Source of the DNA: Pseudodesulfovibrio tunisiensis
GTDB lineage: Bacteria; Desulfobacterota; Desulfovibrionia; Desulfovibrionales; Desulfovibrionaceae
Direction of reading: 5' to 3'
DNA: 64,000 bases
NCBI RefSeq assembly: GCF_022809775.1
Contig: NZ_CP094380.1
Span: 930,001 to 994,000 of the forward strand
The notes beneath the pieces were generated by a model. It had not been told where the DNA came from. It did not search any database and was given only the letters and a program-made list of their open reading frames with translations. Every line of letters starts with the position of its first letter. The first letter of the stretch is position 1. Positions 9,281-17,483 of this stretch are shown here, one piece after another. The position numbers and the translations under genes are program-made.

Positions 9281-9364
9281 CTTTTCAGCCCGGAAAAAAT
9301 GTTTTGCGCACCTCTTTTTTGCCAAAACTTGACTTTTCCCGGCCTCCACCCTAGTGACTGTCTT

Positions 9365-9463
9365 ATGAATACCACCTGTCAGGCCTGTACGGCCAATTAT
9401 TTCTTTTTCCGTTTTTTCCGTTTTACCCACGCCTGTGGCCGGGGGATGGTTGGTATTCGCTGA
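9365..9463 (+). CDS. Putative Phe-rich leader peptide of a transcription attenuator
   Basis: A 32-codon frame from ATG 9365 to TGA 9461 contains NYFFFRFFRFTH: one Tyr and six Phe codons at 9398-9424. This resembles E. coli pheL and the pheST leader. Segment 9431-9440 (GCCTGTGGCC), just past the Phe codons, can pair with 9489-9498. Segment 9447-9452 can pair with 9480-9485. Both pairings would disrupt the terminator at 9485-9523. No clear ribosome-binding site precedes ATG 9365; the same frame is open back to an ATG at 9299, so the true start is uncertain. The logic is inferred from sequence alone. Confidence 0.55.
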   Translation: MNTTCQACTANYFFFRFFRFTHACGRGMVGIR

Positions 9464-9523
9464 AAAAACAACACAGTAACAACCAAAGGGCCGCAGGCAT
9501 CACGCCGGCGGCCCTTTCCTTTT
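9431..9523 (+). promoter_or_regulatory. Transcription attenuator: antiterminator and terminator of the symporter operon
   Basis: The terminator is a perfect 10-bp stem, AAAGGGCCGC (9485-9494) with GCGGCCCTTT (9508-9517), followed by TTCCTTTT. The competing antiterminator pairs 9431-9440 with 9489-9498 (10 bp, one G-U) and 9447-9452 with 9480-9485. A ribosome stalled at the Phe codons would leave 9431-9452 free and favour antitermination. A ribosome reaching the stop at 9461 would cover 9447-9452 and favour termination. Confidence 0.6.
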
Positions 9524-9565
9524 GCCGTCCGGACGCCTGCCCCGCAACAGGGAAGGAGCAAAAAC

Positions 9566-9706
9566 ATGATGGGATTCGAAAGCGTGGAGATAGCCACGGC
9601 ATTCTGGCTGTGTCTGGCAGCGACGGCACTCTGCGTCGCCTACGGAATCAGGAACTGGAACAATTCGGGCAGAAATGAAACCGGCCCGAGCAAACGCGGA
9701 GGCTGA
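9566..9706 (+). CDS. Symporter small accessory protein (46 residues)
   Basis: This tiny gene starts at ATG 9566 behind GGAAGGAGC and ends 2 nt before the symporter start. The symporter ribosome-binding site (GGAGG) lies inside its 3' end. The product has one membrane segment, roughly IATAFWLCLAATALCVAYGI (residues 9-28), and a polar tail (NNSGRNETGPSKRGG). Small single-pass proteins in this position before SSS-family transporters are known in Desulfovibrio-like bacteria as symporter small accessory proteins. The role, presumably stability or activity of the transporter, is inferred from that association. Confidence 0.75.
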   Translation: MMGFESVEIATAFWLCLAATALCVAYGIRNWNNSGRNETGPSKRGG

Positions 9707-9708
9707 TC

Positions 9709-11316
9709 ATGACAGGTAAAGTCATCGGCATTCTCCTCTACCTTGGCGTCATATTCCATCTCGGCTACAAGGCATGGCGTCAAACCCGGCAGTCCACGGA
9801 CTACATGCTGGCAGGCCGGGAAATGAATCCGTTCATCATGGCCATGAGCTACGGCGCGACATTCGTGTCCACCTCGGCCATCATCGGATTCGGCGGCGTG
9901 GCCGGACTGTTCGGCTTTTCCCTGCTCTGGCTGACCTTTCTCACCATCTTTGTCGGCGTGTTCATCGCCATGGTCTTTTTCGGCAAACGCACTCGACGCA
10001 TGGGACTCGCCCTGAACAGCCACACCTTCCCCGAACTGCTCGGCAAACGCTATTCCTCGCGCTTCATCCAGCAGTTTTCCGGCATCGTCATCTTCCTGTT
10101 CATCCCGGTATACGCCGCAGCCGTGCTCATCGGCATCTGCCGCATGCTGGAAGTGGCGATCCCGGCAGTGTCCTACGGCTCATGGCTCATCGTGGTCACC
10201 GGCATCGTGGCCATGTACGTGGTCATGGGCGGCCTCAAGGCCGTAATGTACACGGACTCGTTTCAGGGAACCATCATGGCGGCCATGATGGTCATCCTGC
10301 TCGTTTCCACCTACACCATGCTCGGCGGCGTGACCGAAGCACACCAGACATTGACGGACATGGCCGCACTCATGCCGGAAAAACTCAGACTGGGCGGCAA
10401 CACGAGCTGGACCGAGGGACCACGGGCAAACTCGCCCATCGGGCTGACCATCTACACTACCATTATATATGGCGTGGGCATCGGCGTATTGGCCCAGCCC
10501 CAGCTTGCCATCCGGTACATGACCGTGCCGTCCGACCGGGAACTGAACCGTGCCGTGGCCATCGGAGGCGTGTTCATCCTGCTCATGACCGGCGTGGCCT
10601 TCAGCGTCGGTGCACTCTCCAACGCTGTATTCTTCAAGGAATTCGGCAAAATCTCCATTGCCATGGCCGAAGGCAACTTCGACAGGATCATCCCGATCTA
10701 CATTGACAGGATCATGCCCGGCTGGTTCTCGGGCCTGTTTCTCGTGGCCATGTTCGCGGCAGCCATGTCCACCATGAGCTCCCAATATCATGTGGGTGGC
10801 ACATCACTGGCGCGCGACTTCTTCGAGCAGTACCTTTCGGCCCGGGACGAGCGCGCTTCCATGAAGATCAATCAGATCGGAGTCACGGCCACGGTCGTCA
10901 TGACGCTGGTCTGGGCATGGCTCCTGCCCGGCAACATCATTGCCCGGGCCACGGCCTTCTTCTTCGGTCTGTGTGCGGCCTCGTTCCTGCCCGCATACGT
11001 GCTCGGCCTGTACTGGAAGGGCATGACCAAGGCCGGAGCCAAGGCCTCCATGGTCGGCGGCTTCTGCCTGTCCATGTTCTGGCTGCTCTTCGTGCATCTC
11101 AAGGAAGCCGCGTCCATCGGTCTGTGCAAGGCGTTGATCGGCCGCGACACCCTTGTGGCGGATGCGGCCAGGGGCTCATGGCTCTGGCTGCTCCAATGGG
11201 TGGACCCCAACGTGGTTGCCCTGCCCGCGTCTCTGTGCCTTGCCGTGGGAGTCAGTCTCGTGACCGGAAAACTGGCGCAGAAGCATCTGCAAACCTGCTG
11301 GGAGGGAATCGGATAA
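9709..11316 (+). CDS. Sodium:solute symporter (SSS family)
   Basis: The 535-residue product is an inner-membrane Na+-coupled importer with about 13 membrane segments. Family features include the STDYMLAGREM entry loop, SYGATFVSTSAIIGFGG in the first core helices, LPELLGKRYSSRFIQ, and the AAMSTMSSQYHVGGTSLARDF region near residue 350. The substrate cannot be read directly. The upstream leader is rich in Phe codons, which would fit an aromatic amino acid or related compound (inference only). It is co-transcribed with the 46-residue protein. A GC-rich inverted repeat follows the stop. Confidence 0.88.
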   Translation: MTGKVIGILLYLGVIFHLGYKAWRQTRQSTDYMLAGREMNPFIMAMSYGATFVSTSAIIGFGGVAGLFGFSLLWLTFLTIFVGVFIAMVFFGKRTRRMGLALNSHTFPELLGKRYSSRFIQQFSGIVIFLFIPVYAAAVLIGICRMLEVAIPAVSYGSWLIVVTGIVAMYVVMGGLKAVMYTDSFQGTIMAAMMVILLVSTYTMLGGVTEAHQTLTDMAALMPEKLRLGGNTSWTEGPRANSPIGLTIYTTIIYGVGIGVLAQPQLAIRYMTVPSDRELNRAVAIGGVFILLMTGVAFSVGALSNAVFFKEFGKISIAMAEGNFDRIIPIYIDRIMPGWFSGLFLVAMFAAAMSTMSSQYHVGGTSLARDFFEQYLSARDERASMKINQIGVTATVVMTLVWAWLLPGNIIARATAFFFGLCAASFLPAYVLGLYWKGMTKAGAKASMVGGFCLSMFWLLFVHLKEAASIGLCKALIGRDTLVADAARGSWLWLLQWVDPNVVALPASLCLAVGVSLVTGKLAQKHLQTCWEGIG

Positions 11317-11338
11317 CCCGCCAGCATTCCCGCAGAAG

Positions 11339-11395
11339 GGCTCCGGGACACCAGGCATTCCTCTCCCGCCGGATGTTCCGGAGCCTCATGTTTTT
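11339..11395 (+). terminator. Probable terminator after the symporter
   Basis: GGCTCCGG (11339-11346) pairs with CCGGAGCC (11378-11385) and is followed by TCATGTTTTT. The loop is long, so the call is moderate. Confidence 0.45.
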
Positions 11396-11484
11396 CCGTT
11401 TCGACACAAGCCGCCATTGACAGCGAAGCGGATAAGGTTGAAAACCAACTTCCTCTGGAAACTCAAGATACATGGATTGATGAC

Positions 11485-11943
11485 ATGAAGAAGATCGACG
11501 TCAAGGTTAAGTTCCTGCACGAAGTCTGGGAGGAAAACACTCTCGGCTACTCCACCGAGCATTCCGCCGGTCTGGACCTGCGCGCCTGCATCGATGCCGA
11601 TGAAATCGAAATCGGCCCGGGCGAAAGAGCAGCGATTCCCGCGGGAATCGCCATTGAAATCCGCGAACCCGGCATTGCGGGCTTTCTCTATTCCCGCAGC
11701 GGTCTGGGCACAAAGGAAGGCCTGACCGTCAGTCAGGGCGTGGGCGTCATCGATCCCGACTACCGAGGGGAAATCAAGGTGTCCCTGCTGAACACCTCGG
11801 GCGAGAAGCGACGAATCACGCGCGGACAGCGCATCGCCCAACTGGTGTTCATGCCCTGCTTCCAGGCGAACATCCTCAGGTCCGAAGAGCTGAACAGCAC
11901 GGACCGTGGCGCCGGAGGTTTCGGGTCCACAGGCAAACATTAA
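11485..11943 (+). CDS. dut: dUTP diphosphatase
   Basis: This enzyme hydrolyses dUTP to dUMP, limiting uracil incorporation and supplying the dTMP precursor. The 152-residue protein shows all five trimeric dUTPase motifs in order: SAGLDLRA, YSRSGLG, GVGVIDPDYRGEI with the catalytic Asp and Tyr, RGQRIAQLVF, and the C-terminal RGAGGFGSTG arm that closes over the substrate. The Shine-Dalgarno is weak, but the start fits the family length. argD begins 17 nt downstream, so the two are probably co-transcribed. Confidence 0.96.
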   Translation: MKKIDVKVKFLHEVWEENTLGYSTEHSAGLDLRACIDADEIEIGPGERAAIPAGIAIEIREPGIAGFLYSRSGLGTKEGLTVSQGVGVIDPDYRGEIKVSLLNTSGEKRRITRGQRIAQLVFMPCFQANILRSEELNSTDRGAGGFGSTGKH

Positions 11944-11960
11944 CCCCGAGGCAATTCACG

Positions 11961-13169
11961 ATGAGTCAGAAGTTCGACGAGATGGTAAAGAGGGAAAATT
12001 CCGTCATCTGTTCCACATACGGCCGGTATCCCGTGGCCGTTTCCCACGGCAGGGACTGCCGCCTCTATGATCTGGACGGCAACGAATACATCGACTTTCT
12101 TGCAGGCATAGCCGTTTGCAGCCTTGGCCACAGCCGGGAAGACCTGGCCGACGTCATGGCGGAACAGGCCCGGAAACTGGTGCATGCCAGCAACCTGTTC
12201 TACCAGGCTCCGCAGATCGAACTGGCCGAAAAGCTGGTCGCCACCTGCGGCGCGGACAAGGTTTTCTTCTGCAACTCCGGCGCCGAGGCCAACGAAGGTG
12301 CAATCAAGCTTGCCCGCAGATACATGCGCAAGGTGCGCAACGAGGACCGGTACGAGATCATCACCCTTGCCCGGTCCTTTCACGGCCGGACCCTGTCCAC
12401 GCTCACGGCAACGGGTCAGACCGGCCTGATCAAGGACGGCTTCGAACCGCTGCCGCAGGGCTTCCTCACGGTCCCGTTCAACGACATCGAGGCGCTGCAA
12501 CAGGCAGTAACCCCGCAGACCGCAGCCATCATGATGGAAATGGTTCAGGGCGAAGGCGGCGTGCGTCCCCTTGAACCGGCCTATGTGAATGCGGTCATGG
12601 ACATCTGCCGCAAAAACGGCGTGCTCCTGATCGTGGACGAAGTGCAGAGCGGCATGTGCCGGACCGGCAAATTCTGGGCGCACCAGCATTACGGCATCAC
12701 CCCGGACATATTCACCTCGGCCAAGGCCCTTGCCAACGGCCTGCCCATGGGCGCGGTTCTGGCAACGGACGAAGTCGCCAAGGGCTTTGCCCCGGGCAGC
12801 CATGCCACCACATTCGGCGGCGGCGCCCTTGTTTCCGCCGTGGCCTCCAAGGTGCTGGACATCATGAACGAACAGGACATGGCCGAACGCGCCCGCGAAA
12901 TGGGCGAATTCGTCAAGGCCGAGGCCCTGAAGCTCAAGGAAAGGCACCCCGACAAGATTCAGGGCGTGCGCGGTCTGGGCCTCATGTTCGGCATCGAGCT
13001 GTCCGTGGAGGGCAAGCCCGTGTGGAACGGCCTGCTGGAACGCCGGTTCATCTGCAACCTGACCCAGGGCCGCATTCTCAGGCTGGTGCCGCCCCTGACC
13101 ATCACGCGGGACGACGTGCGCGCCTTCATGGCCGCTCTGGACGACGTGCTTTCCTCACCGGAAGCATAG
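11961..13169 (+). CDS. argD: Acetylornithine aminotransferase
   Basis: This PLP enzyme transfers the amino group of glutamate to N-acetylglutamate semialdehyde in arginine synthesis. Some family members also act on succinyl-diaminopimelate. The 402-residue product is of fold type I class III: CNSGAEANEGAIKLAR near 104, a SFHGRT motif near 139, LLIVDEVQSGMCRTGK near 222 with the cofactor Asp, and FTSAKALANG with the Schiff-base Lys at about 255. GAGG lies upstream of the ATG. Arginine-versus-other substrate is by family resemblance; no other arg gene is nearby. Confidence 0.92.
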   Translation: MSQKFDEMVKRENSVICSTYGRYPVAVSHGRDCRLYDLDGNEYIDFLAGIAVCSLGHSREDLADVMAEQARKLVHASNLFYQAPQIELAEKLVATCGADKVFFCNSGAEANEGAIKLARRYMRKVRNEDRYEIITLARSFHGRTLSTLTATGQTGLIKDGFEPLPQGFLTVPFNDIEALQQAVTPQTAAIMMEMVQGEGGVRPLEPAYVNAVMDICRKNGVLLIVDEVQSGMCRTGKFWAHQHYGITPDIFTSAKALANGLPMGAVLATDEVAKGFAPGSHATTFGGGALVSAVASKVLDIMNEQDMAERAREMGEFVKAEALKLKERHPDKIQGVRGLGLMFGIELSVEGKPVWNGLLERRFICNLTQGRILRLVPPLTITRDDVRAFMAALDDVLSSPEA

Positions 13170-13230
13170 CAGAAGCACGGACATTGACCCCTTGCCCGGA
13201 AACACCTATGTTTGTGGACAAGGAGTTCGC

Positions 13231-13443
13231 ATGAGCGACATAAGCGCCCTTGAACCATTGAGCGAATATGCGCCCAACCGATATGAGGCCAAGCGCGAGG
13301 AAATCGAGCCCGCGCGCCAGCTTCCCGATGAGGAAGTTCAGGCGCAGCAGGTCAAGTCGGCCCGCGAGCAGCAGGATTTCCAGACAACGGTTCAGAACTC
13401 CCAATATACGGGCAAGGGCGGATTCATCGATCACATGATCTGA
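13231..13443 (+). CDS. Small hypothetical protein (70 residues)
   Basis: ATG 13231 is chosen because AAGGAG lies 5 nt upstream; the frame is open 13 codons further but without a ribosome-binding site. The product is highly charged and Gln/Glu-rich (REEIEPARQLPDEEVQAQQ), without membrane segment, signal peptide or cysteines, and ends FIDHMI. I recognise no family. It stands between argD and prmA and is closed by its own terminator, which supports a real gene. Confidence 0.65.
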   Translation: MSDISALEPLSEYAPNRYEAKREEIEPARQLPDEEVQAQQVKSAREQQDFQTTVQNSQYTGKGGFIDHMI

Positions 13444-13465
13444 CCCGCGCCGAAACAGCAAATCC

Positions 13466-13493
13466 GGGCCGGGGAATCTTCCCCGGCCCTTTT
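13466..13493 (+). terminator. Rho-independent terminator before prmA
   Basis: Perfect 10-bp stem GGGCCGGGGA/TCCCCGGCCC with loop ATCT, then TTTT. Confidence 0.85.
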
Positions 13494-13524
13494 CATGCAA
13501 TTACGGAACCCAAGAGAGATTCAC

Positions 13525-14385
13525 ATGCCCACTCTGCTGAAAATTCAGTTCACGCTTCCCGCGGACCAGGCCGAGGCCGCCGGAGAATTCATCACGGCCA
13601 AGGTGCCCCACGGCTGGGAGGAAACTCCTGAAGGCGACTCCATGCGCTTCACCATCTTTCTGGAAGACCACTCGCTCGGCATGGAAGTCGTCGAAGCAAT
13701 CCGAAACCAATGGCCGGACTGCGGCGTGACCCATTCGGAACAGGAATCCGAAAACTGGGCCATGGCCTGGAAGGACTTCTTCAATCCCGTGAACTGCGGC
13801 GACCGTTTCCGCATCCTCCCTCCCTGGCTTGACGAGGAAGACGACGAGACCATGCACATCGTGATCGAACCCAAGATGGCGTTCGGCACGGGGCACCACC
13901 CCACCACCTCGGTCTGTCTCGCCGCCATCGGCGATCTGGCCGGGGAAGGACTGATTCGCAAGGGCCAGACCTTTCTGGATCTGGGCACCGGGTCCGGCAT
14001 TCTGGGCATCGGACTGTGCAAGCTCGGCCTGACCGGCATCGGTCTGGACATCGACCCGCAGGCCATTGAATGCGCTCGGGAAAATCTGACTGCCAACGAC
14101 GTGGCCGACGCCATGGAACTGGCCGTTGCCAGTGCGGACAGTCTTGACGAAAACGAATTTTACGACGTGGTCGTGGCCAACATCCTGTCCGGCCCGCTGA
14201 TCGAGATGGCCGGAGACATTCTGCCCCATGTGAAGCCCGGCGGCTGCCTGATCCTGTCCGGCATCCTTGCGGAAAAACAGGCGGACGCGGTTGCCCAGAC
14301 CTATGCCCGCCGAGGCATCGGCCAGCCGGAAATCCGCATCGACGGAGAATGGGCCGGTCTGATCTGGCGCAAGGTGGGGGCCTAG
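13525..14385 (+). CDS. prmA: Ribosomal protein L11 methyltransferase
   Basis: PrmA is an S-adenosylmethionine-dependent methyltransferase that modifies ribosomal protein L11. The 286-residue product (start moved to the ATG at 13525 behind GAGAGA) has an N-terminal substrate-recognition domain, KMAFGTGHHPTT, the SAM-binding loop FLDLGTGSGILGIG, and VVANILSGPL, the post-motif typical of PrmA. The downstream endonuclease III-like gene starts 1 nt after its stop, so they form an operon. Assignment to PrmA rather than a generic small-molecule methyltransferase rests on the GTGHHPTT and NILSGPL motifs. Confidence 0.88.
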   Translation: MPTLLKIQFTLPADQAEAAGEFITAKVPHGWEETPEGDSMRFTIFLEDHSLGMEVVEAIRNQWPDCGVTHSEQESENWAMAWKDFFNPVNCGDRFRILPPWLDEEDDETMHIVIEPKMAFGTGHHPTTSVCLAAIGDLAGEGLIRKGQTFLDLGTGSGILGIGLCKLGLTGIGLDIDPQAIECARENLTANDVADAMELAVASADSLDENEFYDVVVANILSGPLIEMAGDILPHVKPGGCLILSGILAEKQADAVAQTYARRGIGQPEIRIDGEWAGLIWRKVGA

Positions 14386-14386
14386 C

Positions 14387-15043
14387 ATGGGCACGTTTGC
14401 GCGGCTCACTGCCATGTATGACACCCTGCTTTCCGAGCTGGGGCCAAGCGGCTGGTGGCCCGCGCAAACCCGCTTTGAAGTGATCGTGGGCGCGATTCTC
14501 GGCCAGAACACCAGTTGGCGGAACGTGACCAGGGCCATGGCCAATCTGCACGACAGGAATCTGCTGAACGGGCCCGACCTGCTGGCCATGCCCGTCCCGG
14601 AACTCGCGGAAATCATTCGTCCGGCAGGCTATTACAACATGAAGGCCAAACGCCTTCACAACCTGCTGCGCTTTCTTGACGAGGAATGCGCCTTTGATCT
14701 GGAATCGCTGATGGAAAGCGATCCGATCCAGCTTCGGGAACGTCTCCTGTCGGTCAACGGGGTCGGCCCGGAAACCGGGGATTCCATTCTGCTGTATGCG
14801 CTGGATATGCCGGTCTTTGTTGTGGACGCCTACACGGCACGCATTGCCCACCGCCATGGCCTGATTCAGGAAAACGTGTCCTACGAAGAACTTCAGGCCC
14901 TTTTCATGGACGCGCTGCCCGAAGATGTGGCACTGTACAACGAATTTCACGCCCTGCTGGTACGCGTGGGCAATCAGTGGTGCAAAAAGAAAGCCGGGCT
15001 CTGCGAACAATGCCCGCTCCAACCTTTTCTCGACGACGCATGA
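14387..15043 (+). CDS. Endonuclease III-family DNA glycosylase lacking the lyase lysine
   Basis: The 218-residue product belongs to the HhH-GPD superfamily of base-excision repair glycosylases. AILGQNTSWRNV, the helix-hairpin-helix LLSVNGVGPETGDSIL and the catalytic-Asp region VVDAYTARI are visible. The position of the E. coli Nth lyase lysine (GRKT) reads GPET here, so a monofunctional glycosylase is likely, as in the MagIII-like group. The C-terminus has C-x6-C-x2-C but no fourth cysteine before the stop, so the iron-sulfur site looks incomplete. It overlaps the next gene by 4 nt (ATGA). Confidence 0.82.
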   Translation: MGTFARLTAMYDTLLSELGPSGWWPAQTRFEVIVGAILGQNTSWRNVTRAMANLHDRNLLNGPDLLAMPVPELAEIIRPAGYYNMKAKRLHNLLRFLDEECAFDLESLMESDPIQLRERLLSVNGVGPETGDSILLYALDMPVFVVDAYTARIAHRHGLIQENVSYEELQALFMDALPEDVALYNEFHALLVRVGNQWCKKKAGLCEQCPLQPFLDDA

Positions 15044-16137
15044 AACGAACCCTTTTTCTCTTCCTTGCCCTGCTTCTGGCGTTTTCCCGGCCCGCTTCGG
15101 CCGAGGAGGTCTCTCCCGAGGCGTTGCAGAAGGAGCACGTCAAGGCCGACAGAAAGGAACAGGAAGTCCGCAAGCTCGACCGCGTTGCCGGGCAGCTCAC
15201 CCGCCGAATAGACCGAATCGAATCCAACATAGCCGCATTGCAGCGGAAAATTCGCAGTCAGGAAAGGATACTGAACGACATCCGGGAAAGCGAACGTGCC
15301 GCCCGACAGGAACATTTTGCCCTCAGGAAGGAAAAGGATCGCATCCACAGCGAGCTCCGGGGCCTGCTCCAATCCCTGTGGCCCGTGCACATGCAGAATA
15401 CCCGGGCCAAGTTTCAGGGCATCGGGGACTGGGCTTCGCTGGACCGCCGCTTTGCCTGGTTGAGCGATATCTACGACGCGACAAAAGGCAAATTCGAGGA
15501 GGCCCGTGTCAACTACGACCGCATCACGCGCAACCTTGAACGTCAGCGCATTCTGGAAGAGGAAGCGAAAATCCAGCTTGGCCGCATCAACGGCAACAAG
15601 GACACCCTGCTCAAAAACAAGTACGCACTGCGCGGCAAGCTCGGATCGATCCGCAAGGAACGCCGTGACGCGGAAGCCGAACTCAACTCCATCCTGTCGG
15701 TTATCGAGGACATCAAATACCAGTTGCAATCCCAGAAGACCAAACGGTTCGCCTACTACAAGCGAAGCCTGCCATGGCCCGCACAGGGGCGAGTGGTCGA
15801 GGGGTTCGCTCCGAACGCCAAGCCTCCGGTACGGGGGATCGCCCTGAGCGTTGGCGCCAACTCGGACGTGCGCTCCGTGTTCTGGGGCAAGGTGGTGCAC
15901 AACGACACGCTTCGCGGTTTCGGCCGGGTGGTCATCGTCTACCATGGCTATGATTACTACAGCCTTTATGCCTACTTGGAGGACTCCTACGTCCGCATGG
16001 GGCAGGAGGTGGAAAAGGACGAACCCATAGGAAAAGCCGGATATTGCCCGAAGGCCAACGGCCCCGGCCTGTATTTTGAATTGCGTTTTCACCAAAAACC
16101 AATTAATCCAAGAGTCTGGTTGACTGCGCAAAAGTAG
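15040..16137 (+). CDS. EnvC-like murein hydrolase activator (coiled coil plus degenerate M23 domain)
   Basis: The 365-residue protein starts at ATG 15040, giving a signal peptide (MKRTLFLFLALLLAFSRPASA). Residues about 30-250 are long charged coiled coil. The C-terminal 120 residues fold like LytM/M23 (GKVVHNDTLRGFGRVVIVYHG, VEKDEPIGKAG). The expected zinc ligands are missing: YAHL reads YAYL and HLHFE reads LYFEL. That pattern is typical of EnvC, which activates amidases during cell separation rather than cutting murein itself. It is followed 41 nt later by a CtpA-type protease, a pairing seen in many Gram-negatives. Confidence 0.88.
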   Translation: MKRTLFLFLALLLAFSRPASAEEVSPEALQKEHVKADRKEQEVRKLDRVAGQLTRRIDRIESNIAALQRKIRSQERILNDIRESERAARQEHFALRKEKDRIHSELRGLLQSLWPVHMQNTRAKFQGIGDWASLDRRFAWLSDIYDATKGKFEEARVNYDRITRNLERQRILEEEAKIQLGRINGNKDTLLKNKYALRGKLGSIRKERRDAEAELNSILSVIEDIKYQLQSQKTKRFAYYKRSLPWPAQGRVVEGFAPNAKPPVRGIALSVGANSDVRSVFWGKVVHNDTLRGFGRVVIVYHGYDYYSLYAYLEDSYVRMGQEVEKDEPIGKAGYCPKANGPGLYFELRFHQKPINPRVWLTAQK

Positions 16138-16178
16138 CGGCAGTCCGACCCCCAATTTTTCGTTTCCTGGAGGAAAAA

Positions 16179-17465
16179 ATGCGCAAAACCCTCTGGCTGG
16201 CATCCTTTGCCCTGCTGCTGACCCTGACCGTCATGCCCGGCCCTGTCGTGGGCGCGGACAATGCAGCGAATTTCGAAGCGTTGAAACGCTTCAGCCAGGT
16301 ACTCGACATGGTGGAGCACTACTATGTCCAACCCGTTAGCAAGAAAGAGCTGATCGAAAATTCCATCAAGGGCATGATCGAAGAGCTCGACCCGCATTCC
16401 GCCTACCTCAATGCCGAGGATTTCAAGGAAATGCAGGAAGACACCTCCGGAAAATTCAGCGGGATAGGCATTGAAATCAGCATGGAGCAGGGTCGCCTGA
16501 CCGTGGTCTCCCCCATTGAGGATACCCCGGCATTCAAGGCCGGACTCAAGGCGGGCGACATCATTCTGGAGATCGACGGGGAATCGACCCGCGACATGGG
16601 CCTGATCGATGCGGTCAAACGCATCCGGGGTCCCAAGGGCTCCAAGGTCAAGCTGATGATCCTGCACAGAGACGGCACCCGACCCATCGAGGTTGCCATC
16701 ACCCGCAGCACCATCCCCATCGTCAGCGTCAAGAGCCAGGAGCTGGAAGACGGCTACCTGTATCTGCGCCTGACCAAATTCCACGAAACCACCACGGCCA
16801 AGATGCGCGAAAAGCTTGAAGCCTACCGCAAGAAGCATGAGCTCAAGGGTGTTGTTCTCGATCTGCGCAACAACCCGGGCGGTCTGCTCGGACAGGCTGT
16901 CTCGGTTGTGGACACCTTCGTGGAGAAGGGATTGATCGTGTACATTCAGGGCAAGGACGAAGCCAACCGCAAGGATTTCATGGCTTCCCGCACCCAAGGC
17001 ACCGTGACGGTGCCCATGGTGACCCTGATCAATGCGGGTTCGGCCTCTGCCTCGGAAATCGTGGCCGGCGCCCTTCAGGACCACAAGCGCTCCCTGATCG
17101 TGGGCGAACGCTCCTTTGGCAAGGGATCGGTCCAGACCATCATCCCGTTGTCCGACGGCGCAGGCATCAAGCTGACCACAGCCCTGTACTACACGCCCAA
17201 GGGCCGCTCCATTCAGGCCAAGGGCATCGAGCCGGACGTACGCGTGGAATTCCTGCCTCCGGCCTCGGATGAAGATCAGGAGCTGCGCGAGCACTTCACC
17301 CTGCGCGAAAAGGACCTGAATCGCCATCTGGAAAACGGCAGCAAGGACAAGGCACAGGATATGGATCAGGACGACAGGGCCGAAAAAATGCTGGAGCGCG
17401 ACAATCAGCTCCGCCTCGGTCTGGAACTGGTCAAGTCCCTGCCCAAGATAAAGGAAATCAAGTAG
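16179..17465 (+). CDS. S41 family C-terminal processing protease
   Basis: The 428-residue periplasmic serine protease has a signal peptide (cleavage near GPVVGA, residue 26), a PDZ domain around 85-165 (GKFSGIGIEI onward) and the catalytic S41 domain: INAGSASASE near 284-293 with the nucleophilic serine, and SFGKGSVQ with the general-base lysine at about 315. The C-terminus is charged (DKAQDMDQDDRAEKML). GGAGGAAAAA precedes the ATG. It sits between the EnvC-like gene and a polysaccharide deacetylase, suggesting a cell-envelope remodelling operon. Confidence 0.93.
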   Translation: MRKTLWLASFALLLTLTVMPGPVVGADNAANFEALKRFSQVLDMVEHYYVQPVSKKELIENSIKGMIEELDPHSAYLNAEDFKEMQEDTSGKFSGIGIEISMEQGRLTVVSPIEDTPAFKAGLKAGDIILEIDGESTRDMGLIDAVKRIRGPKGSKVKLMILHRDGTRPIEVAITRSTIPIVSVKSQELEDGYLYLRLTKFHETTTAKMREKLEAYRKKHELKGVVLDLRNNPGGLLGQAVSVVDTFVEKGLIVYIQGKDEANRKDFMASRTQGTVTVPMVTLINAGSASASEIVAGALQDHKRSLIVGERSFGKGSVQTIIPLSDGAGIKLTTALYYTPKGRSIQAKGIEPDVRVEFLPPASDEDQELREHFTLREKDLNRHLENGSKDKAQDMDQDDRAEKMLERDNQLRLGLELVKSLPKIKEIK

Positions 17466-17483
17466 TCCGGGAGACTCTCCGGC

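Larger units (their letters stand above)
8932..9364. other. AT-rich intergenic control region between the glutamate synthase operon and the symporter operon
   Basis: This divergent region is far richer in A+T than its surroundings. It must hold the promoters of the glutamate synthase operon (minus strand) and the symporter unit (plus strand). A consensus TATAAT lies at 9275-9280 on the plus strand without a good -35. TTGACA lies at 9078-9073 on the minus strand without a convincing -10. CTGTTAACAG at 9084-9093 is a 10-nt palindrome that could bind a regulator. A 24-codon frame with AAGGAGG ahead of its ATG is described separately. Confidence 0.6.

Noticed and set aside
9329..9357. TTGACT with 17-nt spacing as a promoter for the symporter leader
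   Set aside because: The matching -10 (TAGTGA) keeps only two of six consensus bases; the upstream TATAAT is preferred.
9161..9430. 89-codon minus-strand frame antisense to the Phe leader
   Set aside because: No ribosome-binding site at its start and no recognisable domain; the KTEKTEKE stretch is just the complement of the Phe/Arg codons.
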